Part shown: positions 16,839 to 25,025 of the stretch, one piece after another | Position numbering within the stretch: position 1 is the first letter of the stretch | Layout: each line of letters begins with the position of its first letter | Source of the DNA: an uncultured Eggerthellaceae bacterium | GTDB lineage: Bacteria > Actinomycetota > Coriobacteriia > Coriobacteriales > Eggerthellaceae | DNA: 64,000 bases | NCBI GenBank assembly: GCA_934670115.1 | Contig: CAKUOV010000001.1 | Location: forward strand, 62,001-126,000 | Direction: 5' to 3' | Notes under the pieces: model-generated | The model's input: only the letters and a program-made list of their open reading frames with translations | What the model was told of the DNA's origin: nothing | The model's database searches: none | Position numbers and translations under genes: made by a program

Positions 16839-18092
16839 TTATTCTGCGCTTGCCTTCGCCTTGGCGTCGCGAGAGCGCATAATCAGCAACAGCGCCAGCG
16901 AGCCAACGAACAGCACAATGCCCACGCCCGCCAAAAGGCCGGTGCATGCACCCCAACCGGATGCCATAACCACAGCGCCAACCACGCCGAACAGAATGCC
17001 GCCCACGCACTGACCGCAGCTCATAAGCGTCGAAGACACACTTGCAAGAGCTGGACGCGGCGCAATTTCGGCAACCATGGTGAAGAAAATCGCAGGTACA
17101 ACGCCGTTGCTCAGGCCGAACACGATCAGCCAAGGCGTCAGAAGCGCGCCGCTTACCGTATAAGCCAAGGCGAAAGACGCACCTAAAACAGCAGCGCTTA
17201 TCACCAAAATCGTCAGACGACCAGTGTTGCTGGTAACTTTGTTCATCACGAAGCCAATTACAATGCCGCCGATTACCACGAAAATGTTGGCAATGTTGAG
17301 CGTATTGTTTGCAGCAGCCTGATCCATACCCATAGTTTGCACCATATACAGCGTCTCAAAGTTCATGACGCATGCCGTACCCAACGCGAACGCCGCGAAT
17401 GCAATCATAGCCACCCAGCACGACAAGCTCTTGAAGCCTTCAGAAACCTTGGGCGCCTCTTCGCCTTCTGCAGTTTGCTCCAAATAAGACACCTGCGGAT
17501 TCTTTGCGGCAATTGCCCAGATAACCGTCACCACAACAAGCAGGGCAAATACAAACCAGAACACGTTGTGATATGTAGTAGGCTCGGCTACGTTAAAGAA
17601 AAATCCCGACGTGCTCATGATGAACATGGAGCCAAGCGGCACCCACACGGAGAAAATGCCCATAGGAACGCCGCGCTTATTTGGCGGGAACCATTCAGAG
17701 AACAGAACGGGAATAACCGTTCCAATGCAGGCGTAACCAATGCCCTCGATAAGACGGCCAATTACCAAGATTTCATACGTTTGGCCAAGTGCACTGATCA
17801 GAGCGCCCAACGTTGCACAACCCAGAACAATCAGCGTGGACTTTTTCGTGCCCAGCTTCATGATGATTGTTGCAGCAACAAACGCCAGGATAAAGCCTAC
17901 GTAGCCGTTAAGCGACATCAAGAAGCTCATGCCACCTTCGTCGGTTCCTAACGCGGGAAGCACCAACGATGCCGTAGCGGGCAACTTGTTGCTGTTCACC
18001 GAAATCAAAATGGACGCGATGATTGCTATGATGGCAATAACCCAGGCGCGGCCCGTCTGATTGATTTCAGCTTGCTTTGCTTCTTCGCTCAT
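16839..18092 (-). CDS. MFS transporter, OxlT/NarK-like arrangement
   Basis: A 417-aa 12-helix major-facilitator protein. Characteristic stretches are IIMKLGTKKSTLIVLGC (loop 2-3), IGRLIEGIGYACIGTVIPVLFSEWFPPNKRG (helix 4 to loop 4-5) and, in the second half, GLSNGVVPAIFFTMVAEIAPRP. The pattern resembles anion/organic-acid exchangers of the OxlT type. The start at 18092 (MSEEAKQAE) has AGAGGGG upstream; the frame is open further but without homology. It is the first gene of the molybdoenzyme-1 set, 168 bp before the large subunit, so it likely imports its substrate or exchanges it for product. Confidence 0.86.
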   Translation of the reverse strand: MSEEAKQAEINQTGRAWVIAIIAIIASILISVNSNKLPATASLVLPALGTDEGGMSFLMSLNGYVGFILAFVAATIIMKLGTKKSTLIVLGCATLGALISALGQTYEILVIGRLIEGIGYACIGTVIPVLFSEWFPPNKRGVPMGIFSVWVPLGSMFIMSTSGFFFNVAEPTTYHNVFWFVFALLVVVTVIWAIAAKNPQVSYLEQTAEGEEAPKVSEGFKSLSCWVAMIAFAAFALGTACVMNFETLYMVQTMGMDQAAANNTLNIANIFVVIGGIVIGFVMNKVTSNTGRLTILVISAAVLGASFALAYTVSGALLTPWLIVFGLSNGVVPAIFFTMVAEIAPRPALASVSSTLMSCGQCVGGILFGVVGAVVMASGWGACTGLLAGVGIVLFVGSLALLLIMRSRDAKAKASAE

Positions 18093-18224
18093 AACCCCTC
18101 TTTCCTCTCGATTTTTCATGCAGGCCGTCTTGCCCCTTTTGCAAGACCCTCGCCTGCCCCTGAAAAGAAGTTTAGGAGGCGTATGACTTGAACGGATTTG
18201 AATTATCGAATCAAAAAAACAGTG

Positions 18225-18275
18225 CTGCATCACTCTTGAGACACTGAGTAGCTTTTTGTCTCAAGAGTGACGCAG
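18225..18275. repeat. 18-bp stem hairpin upstream of the MFS/molybdoenzyme 1 genes
   Basis: Arms CTGCATCACTCTTGAGAC (18225-18242) and GTCTCAAGAGTGACGCAG (18258-18275) differ at one position; the 15-nt loop ends TTTTT. It lies 133 bp upstream of the MFS start, just before palindrome copy 3. It could be an operator, an attenuator-like stem or part of the repeat complex. Confidence 0.75.
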
Positions 18276-18283
18276 AACGGCAA

Positions 18284-18315
18284 TTGTTGACAAATTACCC
18301 CACCTTTTGTCAACA
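18284..18315. repeat. TTGTTGACAAA palindrome, copy 3
   Basis: Arms TTGTTGACAAA and TTTGTCAACA with the ACCCCACC centre, in the same orientation as copy 1 and likewise followed by the shared GC-rich block. Confidence 0.85.
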
Positions 18316-18327
18316 GAAATGAAGACA

Positions 18328-18381
18328 GCCCCGGGAGCAGGTCAGCCCAGGGTCGCCTTGGGAAAGGAAGGGATTGCCGGC
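18328..18381. repeat. GC-rich block, second copy
   Basis: Nearly identical to 10518-10570 (GCCCCGGGAGCAGG through ATTGCCGGC), in the same position relative to the palindrome. The next 120 bp holds a weaker match around GAAGCTTCGAGCAGCAAG. No gene is seen between 18093 and 19037. Confidence 0.8.
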
Positions 18382-18513
18382 TGTGCGAATTGGAACAAAC
18401 CTCCGTCCCCCGTTCCGTGATGGACCGTCGGCGAAGCTTCGAGCAGCAAGAGCGGCTTCCCGCCGACCGACGCCTTCGCAACCCCAGCCCCCAGCGAGCA
18501 TCAAGCCGCAAGC

Positions 18514-18739
18514 CATCTTGTCGGAAATCGGGCGCGAAAACGCGCAAATCGACGGTACGGGGCAGGTTGAAGAGCCAAAAAGGAGATGCATGAAGCCGTG
18601 CAGGCGCCTTCGCGTTGGATGCGCCCATAAAAACCCCAGGTCACGAGATTCACTCGGCATAACCGAACGCGCTGATGCTTTCTCCACCTGCCCCGTACCG
18701 TCGATTTGTGCGTTTTGGAGCGATTATTCCGACAACATG
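18514..18739. repeat. 220-bp hairpin family (A), copy 2
   Basis: Outer ends CATCTTGTCGG and CCGACAACATG; perfect 23-bp inner inverted repeat 18545-18567/18686-18708 (ATCGACGGTACGGGGCAGG type); central AAAACCCCAGGTCACG. The inner arms differ from copy 1 at several positions, yet every change is matched on the opposite arm. Confidence 0.85.
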
Positions 18740-19037
18740 AACTTCTCGAAAAAATTTCTTGAAACTTTTGATTGATGATGGAGCACCGTTGCGGGAACAT
18801 AAGAAAAGGGACTCGCCTCCAAACGGAAGCAAGCCCCTTACGTGCAGTTTTATGTGACAGCGCCAGAGATACGCCAGCCCATTCGGCATATCGGGCAAGA
18901 TGTTTCGCCCGCTGCGAGACCCCACGAATCCCAATTCGCCGCATCGGCCGAGGCAAGTCGGTCGGCGCGAAGCCGAGCACGCCTTGCGTGCGGCGAGGCT
19001 GAGAGCAAGGCCGAGATGCCCGGCCTAGGCGGCGAAT

Positions 19038-19838
19038 TTACTCGTCTTCTTCCAGGGCTTCGGCGATCTCATCCGTCATTTCCATGGTGTGGTACACGTT
19101 CTGCAGGTCCTCAAGCTCTTCAAGCTTGTCGAACAAGCGCATAACCTTCTTTGCATCAACAACGGAAACAGCGGTTGTGGTCTGGGGAACCATGATAAGC
19201 TCGGCACCCTTGGTCTCGATACCCTGCTCTTCCAGCGCGTTCTTCACAGCCATCAGGTCGGAAGGAGCGGTGGTCACGATCCACTGGTCGTCGCCGTCTT
19301 CGTATTCGTCTCCGCCGGCTTCCATAACAGCCATCATGAACTCGTCCTCGTCAACAGCGTTGGGGCGATCCGCCACTTTCTTGCCGTCGCCTTCGATGAC
19401 TTTCTCCACCATAATCTGGCCCCTGCGCTCAAACATGTAGGAAACGGAGCCGGAAGTGCCCAGCGAGCCGCCTGCATGAGAGAATGCGGAACGAACATCG
19501 GCGGCCGTACGGTTGCGGTTGTCGGTCAGCGCCTCGCACAGGAACGCAACGCCAGCCGGGCCGTAGCCTTCGTACACAACGGTTTCGTAGTTAGCGGCGT
19601 CTTTACCAGCGCCAAAAGCCTTGTCGATTGCGGCTTTGATCTTGTCTTTCGGCAGCGAGTTGGCCTTTGCCTTTTCAACGGCAGCCGCCAGAGAAGCGTT
19701 ATTCTCGGGGTTGGGATCGCCGCCTTCGCGCGCAGCAACGGTGATATTACGGGAGAGCTTGGAGAACAGCGCGGAGCGCTTTGCGTCCTGAGCAAACTTA
19801 CGGTGCTTCGTGGTGGCCCACTTAGAATGTCCTGACAT
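19038..19838 (-). CDS. yebC: YebC/PmpR/TACO1-family protein
   Basis: A 266-aa member of the conserved YebC family, recognised by the start MSGHSKWATTKHRKFAQDAKR and by NPENNASLAAAVEKAKANSLPKDKI, then YEGYGPAGVAFLCEALTDNRNRTAADVR and GGSLGTSGSV. Members were long annotated as transcriptional regulators; more recent work assigns ribosome-associated roles in easing stalling at proline-rich stretches. An AAAGG site precedes the ATG. In many bacteria yebC is next to ruvC; here about 9 kb of molybdoenzyme and repeat DNA lies between them, consistent with later insertion. A weak GC-rich hairpin around 18806-18842 may terminate it. Confidence 0.94.
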   Translation of the reverse strand: MSGHSKWATTKHRKFAQDAKRSALFSKLSRNITVAAREGGDPNPENNASLAAAVEKAKANSLPKDKIKAAIDKAFGAGKDAANYETVVYEGYGPAGVAFLCEALTDNRNRTAADVRSAFSHAGGSLGTSGSVSYMFERRGQIMVEKVIEGDGKKVADRPNAVDEDEFMMAVMEAGGDEYEDGDDQWIVTTAPSDLMAVKNALEEQGIETKGAELIMVPQTTTAVSVVDAKKVMRLFDKLEELEDLQNVYHTMEMTDEIAEALEEDE

Positions 19839-20006
19839 ATATAAAACCTTTCCGATAAGTTAAAGTCCAACCAAGTATTTTATCACAGGCGTCAAGAGAG
19901 AAAAGAAAAAACAAGCAGGCGAAGGCAAGCAACACGAAATCGTCGTTTTGTGTGCGTTAACGCGTAGCGAAAAGCGTTTCAAAGGCATTTGCCAACAACA
20001 TTGAAG

Positions 20007-20240
20007 CATGTTGTTGAAAAAGCGGGCGTGAATTCGAAGTTGATACGGGTTGGAAGTAGGTCGGAATGTTGTTGTTGGTCTGGCAATTCAATTGAGTTTT
20101 ATTGAGTATAATTATGAACTGGTATTTTACTGAGGGCACTTTTCGTCCTACGATGCATGCACGAAAAATATCACGCATTGCGACCCTAACCTACTTCTAA
20201 ACTATCACTTCGAATTTGGAGCCCAAATTTCAACAACATG
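20007..20240. repeat. 235-bp terminal-inverted-repeat family (B), copy 1
   Basis: Begins CATGTTGTTGAAA and ends TTTCAACAACATG. Nested inside are ATTCGAAGTTG/CTTCGAATT and GGAAGTAGGT/ACCTACTTC inverted segments, and an AT-rich core containing TATAATTATGAACTGG. Two further copies lie at 25026-25262 and 50727-50964. No open frame fits it. Confidence 0.87.
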
Positions 20241-20275
20241 GTTTTGCGGCTAGCAAACAATCAATAAGCCAGAAA

Positions 20276-20304
20276 TGTTGACAAAAGGTTGGGCAATTTG
20301 ACAT
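20276..20304. repeat. TTGTTGACAAA palindrome, copy 4 (degenerate)
   Basis: TGTTGACAAAAGG followed by a decayed right arm (CAATTTGACAT). It lies 36 bp after family B copy 1, as palindrome copy 5 lies 38 bp after family B copy 3. Confidence 0.65.
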
Positions 20305-20373
20305 CAGGGCGAACCCCGTATAACCAACCTACAAGAACCTAAACGCCACCGGTCGCCCATGGGAAGACAGCGA

Positions 20374-20483
20374 GCGCGAGATTGGCGGAGCAGCTAGGCG
20401 CGACGGAGGGCCAAGCGTATGTCCATACGCGCAGAGCCCGACGAGCGAAGCGTCAAGCGCCTAGGTGCCCGCCCAGCTCGCGC
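20374..20483. repeat. Nested hairpin element (family C), copy 1
   Basis: Long imperfect outer stem (GCGCGAG...CTAGGCGC with GCGCCTAG...CTCGCGC) enclosing an inner hairpin GCGTATGTCCATACGC. A similar plan, with inner GTACGTCCAGTACGC on the minus strand, is found beside SRP RNA (44288-44392). Confidence 0.7.
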
Positions 20484-20494
20484 ACAGCGGCAGC

Positions 20495-20523
20495 AAAAAG
20501 ACCGTTCGTCAGAACGGCCTTTT
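20495..20523 (+). terminator. Hairpin terminator near the tRNA fragment
   Basis: GACCGTTC-GTCA-GAACGGCC stem flanked by AAAAA and TTTT, so it could act on either strand. On the minus strand it directly follows the tRNA 3'-end fragment at 20529-20551. Confidence 0.65.
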
Positions 20524-20528
20524 GAAAT

Positions 20529-20551
20529 TCATGGTGGAGTGTACGGGGTTC
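20529..20551 (-). pseudogene. Fragment of a tRNA-Ala 3' end
   Basis: The minus strand reads GAACCCCGTACACTCCACCA, identical to the last 20 bases of the intact tRNA-Ala at 20729, including the CCA. Upstream the match ends in an unrelated GC-rich hairpin (20554-20577). It is probably the remnant of a duplicated or disrupted tRNA gene or an attachment site. Confidence 0.75.
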
Positions 20552-20692
20552 CGGCTTCGCCTTCGGCGAAGGCCGACCCCTCCCTCGCAAGCTCGGTCGG
20601 GCGAATTCCTAAAAACGTGCCACTGGCACGTTTTCTTAACGGAATTCCACCTCATCGGTTCGAACCCCGTATAACCAACCTGTGAGTAAAAC

Positions 20693-20719
20693 AAAAACAG
20701 GTCCATTACCGGACCTGTA
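20693..20719 (-). terminator. Terminator of tRNA-Ala
   Basis: ACAGGTCC-GGTAAT-GGACCTGT stem followed by TTTTT on the minus strand, 10 bp past the tRNA 3' end. Confidence 0.85.
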
Positions 20720-20728
20720 AGATTTCTA

Positions 20729-20804
20729 TGGTGGAGTGTACGGGGTTCGAACCCGTGACCTCATGGCTGCCAGCCATGCGCTCTACCAGCTGAGCTAACA
20801 CCCC
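20729..20804 (-). tRNA. tRNA-Ala (GGC)
   Basis: A 76-nt cloverleaf on the minus strand with encoded CCA. Acceptor GGGGTGT pairs with ACACTCC, D-arm GCTC...GAGC, anticodon stem CATGG/CCATG with loop CTGGCAG (anticodon GGC), T-arm ACGGG-TTCGAAC-CCCGT. It is the likely target of past recombination, since pieces of its 3' end recur in the 420 bp downstream. Confidence 0.97.
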
Positions 20805-20969
20805 AAAAAATTGGGCAAGAAGTATTGTATACATTTACGGCGCAGGGTCAAGCTTTTTCTTGAAAAAAATCCGCCGCACTGTCTCAGCATGAAACTCGCG
20901 CACAACCCAGCGCCCAACTATGCCCGACCAGAATCAGCCCGACACGCAGCTCAAAACCGCAGCAACAGG

Positions 20970-21875
20970 CTACCCGACAAACACACCACGAAGAGCTGCA
21001 ATATGATCGGGCGTTGTTCCGCAGCATCCGCCAACGATGGTCGCACCCGCATTGACCAGTGAAGATACCGCTTCGCGAAACTCCTGCGGCGTACAGCGAT
21101 AAACCGGCTGCCCCGTACTCATATCGGGAAGGCCCGCATTCGGCTGCACCATCAGCGGCACCGCAAAACCTTCCCCACCTGCAGCTTCGCGCAATGCAGC
21201 AGCATATATCTGAATCACCGGCAGCGCTTCAACGGGCCCCACCGAGCAGTTCAGGCCCACCGCCTTCGCGCCTGCCGCCAACAGCCCTTCGACTGCCTGT
21301 TCGGGAGTCGATCCAAAAAGTGTGCGGCCATTTTCGTTGAACGACATCGTGGCAAGAACGGGCAGCTTAGTGTTCTCGCGCGCGGCACGCACAGCAAGGC
21401 ACGCCTCGCTTGCATCCATCATTGTCTCAATCAGGATAAAATCGCAGTTTACAGCTTCGGCAGCACGCGCGCAGCGCGCATAAAGCTCGTACGCTTCGTC
21501 TTCTTCAAGCTCACCGTACGGCTGCAAGAATTCGCCAATGGGACCAATGTCTCCCGCCACGAAAAGCGCCGCCGAGTTGCGTGCGCACCCTGCAGCGGCT
21601 GCGTACAGCTCTTCCACCGAGTAAGGCGAACGCGCCGCCGCCAATGCTCGGGCGTTCGTGTTGAACGTGTTCGTTGTAGCAACCTGGGCGCCAGCATCCA
21701 CGTAGGCACGATGAATTGCCGTTATCTCGTCAGGCGCCGTAATACACATCTCATCTGCGGTTTTGCCGGGCACGCTCAAACCACGCGCCTGCAGCATGGT
21801 ACCAAAACCGCCATCAAAAAGAAGAGGTCTTTGACCCGCTAAAACTTGCTCCAAGTATTCCTTTTTCTCTGCCAT
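20970..21875 (-). CDS. Homocysteine S-methyltransferase family protein (MetH N-terminal-type)
   Basis: A 301-aa single-domain TIM-barrel enzyme of the homocysteine S-methyltransferase family (Pfam Methyltrans 2.1.1.10 type). The zinc ligands are intact: C210 (GLNCSVGP) and C284/C285 (GGCCGTTPDHI). LLFDGGFGTMLQARG near the start is typical of the barrel entrance. It transfers a methyl group to homocysteine to make methionine. As it lacks the folate and cobalamin domains of full MetH, it must use S-methylmethionine or similar, or work with separate corrinoid proteins. Start at 21875 with AAAGG upstream. It sits next to an amino-acid ABC transporter. Confidence 0.9.
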   Translation of the reverse strand: MAEKKEYLEQVLAGQRPLLFDGGFGTMLQARGLSVPGKTADEMCITAPDEITAIHRAYVDAGAQVATTNTFNTNARALAAARSPYSVEELYAAAAGCARNSAALFVAGDIGPIGEFLQPYGELEEDEAYELYARCARAAEAVNCDFILIETMMDASEACLAVRAARENTKLPVLATMSFNENGRTLFGSTPEQAVEGLLAAGAKAVGLNCSVGPVEALPVIQIYAAALREAAGGEGFAVPLMVQPNAGLPDMSTGQPVYRCTPQEFREAVSSLVNAGATIVGGCCGTTPDHIAALRGVFVG

Positions 21876-22049
21876 AGCTACCTTTCGTAAGGCAATTGAG
21901 TGAATCGTCCAGCCGCAAGAGCCGCCGCCGAAGCCGCAGCCACAAATGCAGCCGAACGCTCCCACGGTCGCAACCACGCGCCCCCGCAAGCGCCGCGCAT
22001 CGAACGGCACCGCGCAGCCGCGGCTGCGAACCACTTCGCAACCCTGCGG

Positions 22050-22892
22050 CTACTCGTACTTGCGCAAGAACGCCTTCGTGCGATCATGCTGCGGGTTATC
22101 GATGACCTGGGCCGATGGACCCTGCTCCACAATCACGCCGCCATCCATGAACACAATGTGGTCGGCCACATCGCGCGCAAACGTCATCTCGTGCGTGACA
22201 ATAACCATGGTCATGTGCTCTTCGGCCAGCTCGCGAATAACGCGCAACACTTCCTGCGTCAGCTCGGGATCAAGCGCGCTGGTGGGCTCGTCGAAGAACA
22301 GGATGTCGGGCTTCATAGCCAACGCGCGCGCAATCGCCACGCGCTGCTGCTGGCCACCGGAAAGCTCGCACGGCACCATGCTCTCTTTTCCCGATAGGCC
22401 CATTTTCTCCAAAAGCGCCATGGCTTCCGCTTCCACCTGGGCTTTATCGCGTTTTTGCACGGTAAGCGGCGCGTCCATGACGTTTTTGAGCACCGTGTAA
22501 TGCGGGAACAAGTTAAAGCTCTGGAACACCAGGCCAAAGCGCATCTTCGCCTGGCGCAACACCTCTTTGCCCGAATACGCGCCGTCCTTGCACACCACTA
22601 AATCGCCGTACGAAAGCGTGCCGTCGTCAAGCGTTTCCAGCATGGTGGCACAGCGCAGAAGCGTTGATTTACCGCCACCCGATGGACCAATTATGCCAAC
22701 AACCTGGCCCTTTTCAACCTGCAGCGTAATATCCTTCAGAACCTGGTTATCGCCGAAGCTCTTCTTCGCGCGCTCCAGAGAGAGCAGCACCTTGGGCTCT
22801 TGCGCCGCATCCTGGGCACCCGCGCGCGCAGTATTTGCACACGCGGCACCAGAATCTGCCGCCAAAGGCTCTTTCGCATCAATTGCAACCAC
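22050..22892 (-). CDS. Polar amino-acid ABC transporter, ATP-binding protein
   Basis: A 280-aa ATPase of the GlnQ/HisP group. Walker A GPSGGGKST at 69-77, signature LSGGQQQRVAIARAL, Walker B ILFFDEPTSALDPE and the H-loop VTHEM are intact. The first 35 residues are an Ala-rich extension. The start is GTG at 22892, with AGGGGGCAG placed across the permease stop codon, so translation is probably coupled. It completes an uptake system with the permease and lipoprotein upstream; the amino acid is not predictable with certainty. Confidence 0.94.
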   Translation of the reverse strand: MVAIDAKEPLAADSGAACANTARAGAQDAAQEPKVLLSLERAKKSFGDNQVLKDITLQVEKGQVVGIIGPSGGGKSTLLRCATMLETLDDGTLSYGDLVVCKDGAYSGKEVLRQAKMRFGLVFQSFNLFPHYTVLKNVMDAPLTVQKRDKAQVEAEAMALLEKMGLSGKESMVPCELSGGQQQRVAIARALAMKPDILFFDEPTSALDPELTQEVLRVIRELAEEHMTMVIVTHEMTFARDVADHIVFMDGGVIVEQGPSAQVIDNPQHDRTKAFLRKYE

Positions 22893-22901
22893 AGCTGCCC
22901 C

Positions 22902-23603
22902 CTAATCGTGATAGTAATTCAGTTTCTTCTCGATCTTGTTCAAGAAGAATTCGATAATCAGACATGCCGCCCAGTAAATCAGCGCAGCAACCACATACGG
23001 GACCATGCTCACTTCTTTTGCGGCAAGCGCCTTCGCCGCGCTGAACATCTCGGCAATGGTCAGCACGTATGCCAGCGACGTATCCTTCACCAGCATGATG
23101 ATCTCGTTGCCCATAGCCGGCAGAATTCTCTTGATGACCTGCGGCAACACAATTTTCATGAACGTTTGCGTGTTCGTATAGCCAAGCACTTCCGCCGCCT
23201 CGTACTGACCGCGCGGAATGGACTGAATGCCACTGCGGTAAATCTCGGCGAAGTACGCGGCGTAGTTCAGAATGAAGCCGATGCCGCACGCGTAGAATTT
23301 CCAATCGGCGCCCAGCGGCATACCGAACAGGTAATACGGCGCGAACATGAAAAACATAAGCTGCAGCATAAGCGGCGTGCCGCGCATGAATGAAATGTAG
23401 ATGCCCATAATAAAGGAAAGGGGCTTGATTTTGCTCATGCGGGCCAGCGCCACCAAAATGCCCAGCGGCAGCGAGCCGATAAGCGTGATAAAGAAAATGC
23501 CTACGGTGAAGCCGAAGCCGTCAAGAAGCAGCCCCATGAATACGCCGAAGTCCATTTTCAAACCCAGAAACTGAGATATGCTGGTAAAAAATGTGGTTTC
23601 CAT
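22902..23603 (-). CDS. Polar amino-acid ABC transporter, permease
   Basis: A 233-aa inner-membrane protein of the HisM/GlnP family with about five predicted helices. The family EAA loop, which docks the ATPase, is visible as EVLGYTNTQTFMKIVLPQVIKRILPAMGN. The N-terminal GFGFTVGIFFITLIGSLPLGILVALARMS is typical of this group. It is encoded between the binding protein (183 bp upstream) and the ATPase (9 bp downstream). Confidence 0.93.
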   Translation of the reverse strand: METTFFTSISQFLGLKMDFGVFMGLLLDGFGFTVGIFFITLIGSLPLGILVALARMSKIKPLSFIMGIYISFMRGTPLMLQLMFFMFAPYYLFGMPLGADWKFYACGIGFILNYAAYFAEIYRSGIQSIPRGQYEAAEVLGYTNTQTFMKIVLPQVIKRILPAMGNEIIMLVKDTSLAYVLTIAEMFSAAKALAAKEVSMVPYVVAALIYWAACLIIEFFLNKIEKKLNYYHD

Positions 23604-23786
23604 TCATTTCCCTTGTTACGCGCAAATGGTCGGCAGGGGCGCACCCTTGCCGACCATCCACTATGAACATTCAAATCAGCTGCGATTTCCGCAGAAGTTT
23701 CGCGGCGTTTCCCTACAGAAGGTCACGCAGCAATGCTAAGCAGCTCGACCTCTGAAGCCTGCGACGCGAGCTTTGTGCTGCAAGCT

Positions 23787-24638
23787 TTATGCCTCCAAGC
23801 ACCAGGCGTCAGCGTTAATGCCTTCTGCTGCGTACTTTTCGCAAATCTTTGCAACGGTACCATCCTTGACCATTTCCTTCAAGGTCTTAGTCACAGTATC
23901 GGCCATTGCCTGGTTGTCCTTCTTGAAACCAACAGCGTAGTGTTCGCTGGAAAGCGTCACCGCAACAGTGTAGGTGTCGGGCTTCTGAGCCATGAAGTAG
24001 TCGGCGATGGAGCTGTCGCATGCAATAGCGTCAACGGCGCCGGCTTCAAGCTGCATAACGGCGTTCGTGTAGTCGGCGATGGTGTTCACCTTGCCGCCGG
24101 CGAACGTGGCAGCCAGGGCAGCCTTGCCATCGGCGCTGTCATCCTCAAGAAGCGTTTCAGCAGCGGAACCAGCCTGGGTCAGGACATTCTTTCCGGCCAG
24201 GTCAGCCTCGGTTTTGATGTCGGAACCAGCCTTCACCATAATTACTTGGCTGTTATTCATGTACGGCTCAGAGAAAGCGTAATCGGTCTCGCGGCCTTCC
24301 ATGGTGAAGCCGTTCCACAGGCAGGTGATAGTGCCTGCCTCAATCAGAGAGTCCTTAGCATTCCAGTCGATTGCCTGAGCGTCGAACTCCCAGCCGTTAC
24401 GCTGAGCGACCTCGGCAGCAAGGTCCAGGTCAAAGCCTTTGAACTTACCGTCATCGCCCACGTAACCGTACGGCGGATATTCGGAGTCAAAGCCCACCAC
24501 GAACTTGGTGGTGTTCGAGGCGCTTGCGGAAGCGCTCGCAGAGGCGGACGACGACGAGCTGGAGCAGCCCGCCAGCAGGCATGCGCTCAAAGCAAGAGCG
24601 GCGCACGCGGCAACGGCGGCAACGATTTTCTTCTTCAT
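23787..24638 (-). CDS. Amino-acid ABC transporter, substrate-binding lipoprotein
   Basis: A 283-aa periplasmic-binding-type lipoprotein. The signal peptide ends in LLAGC with the lipid-anchored Cys at residue 25, followed by a Ser/Ala linker (26-42). The mature part starts KFVVGFDSEYPPYGYVGDDGKFKGFDLDLA, the hallmark of family-3 amino-acid receptors. GRETDYAFSEPYMNNSQVIMVK and LAGKNVLTQAGSAAE fit the same family. AAAGGAAA precedes the ATG. First gene of the transporter operon. Confidence 0.94.
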   Translation of the reverse strand: MKKKIVAAVAACAALALSACLLAGCSSSSSSASASASASASNTTKFVVGFDSEYPPYGYVGDDGKFKGFDLDLAAEVAQRNGWEFDAQAIDWNAKDSLIEAGTITCLWNGFTMEGRETDYAFSEPYMNNSQVIMVKAGSDIKTEADLAGKNVLTQAGSAAETLLEDDSADGKAALAATFAGGKVNTIADYTNAVMQLEAGAVDAIACDSSIADYFMAQKPDTYTVAVTLSSEHYAVGFKKDNQAMADTVTKTLKEMVKDGTVAKICEKYAAEGINADAWCLEA

Positions 24639-25025
24639 GGTATATTTCCTTTCTTGCTCTCTTCTTAGATAAGTTCAGTTCAGCAAGTGATTGGAGACGC
24701 TCTACCCACGCTTGCGAGGCGCTGCCCCCTCGGTTGATCACCGCGCATCTTCTTCTATCGCAGTAATCTTTTGGGCACTCCATCACTCCACCGTGCTAAA
24801 GTACGTTGCGAAGTATAGCACAGTATTTGGTCGCGCAACAATATTTGAAAAAACTTCCGTGAACGGTTTGTGAGCGGCAACGGCAAGCGGCAAGCGCCCG
24901 ATTGGAAGCATTTTCTTCTCAGGAACTCTGTAACCGCGAAGAACGAGCATGCACAAACGCTCCGAGATGCGAAACCAATACTACCCAACCACTCATTAAC
25001 AGTACATTTCATCTCATTTCGAGGG

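Larger units (their letters stand above)
20310..20681. repeat. 21-bp direct repeats derived from tRNA T-arm sequence
   Basis: CGAACCCCGTATAACCAACC occurs at 20310-20329 and 20661-20680 (21 identical bases including the next T). Its first 11 bases equal the 3' half of the tRNA-Ala T-arm. The repeats bracket a nested hairpin, a terminator and a tRNA 3'-end fragment, so this looks like att-type scar tissue. No integrase is present. Confidence 0.7.

Noticed and set aside
14292..17186. Very long plus-strand open frame (964 codons) opposite molybdoenzyme 1
   Set aside because: It is antisense to clearly homologous molybdoenzyme and MFS genes, has no ribosome-binding site and reads as low-similarity His/Arg/Val-rich sequence. 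Long antisense frames arise from codon bias in GC-rich genes.
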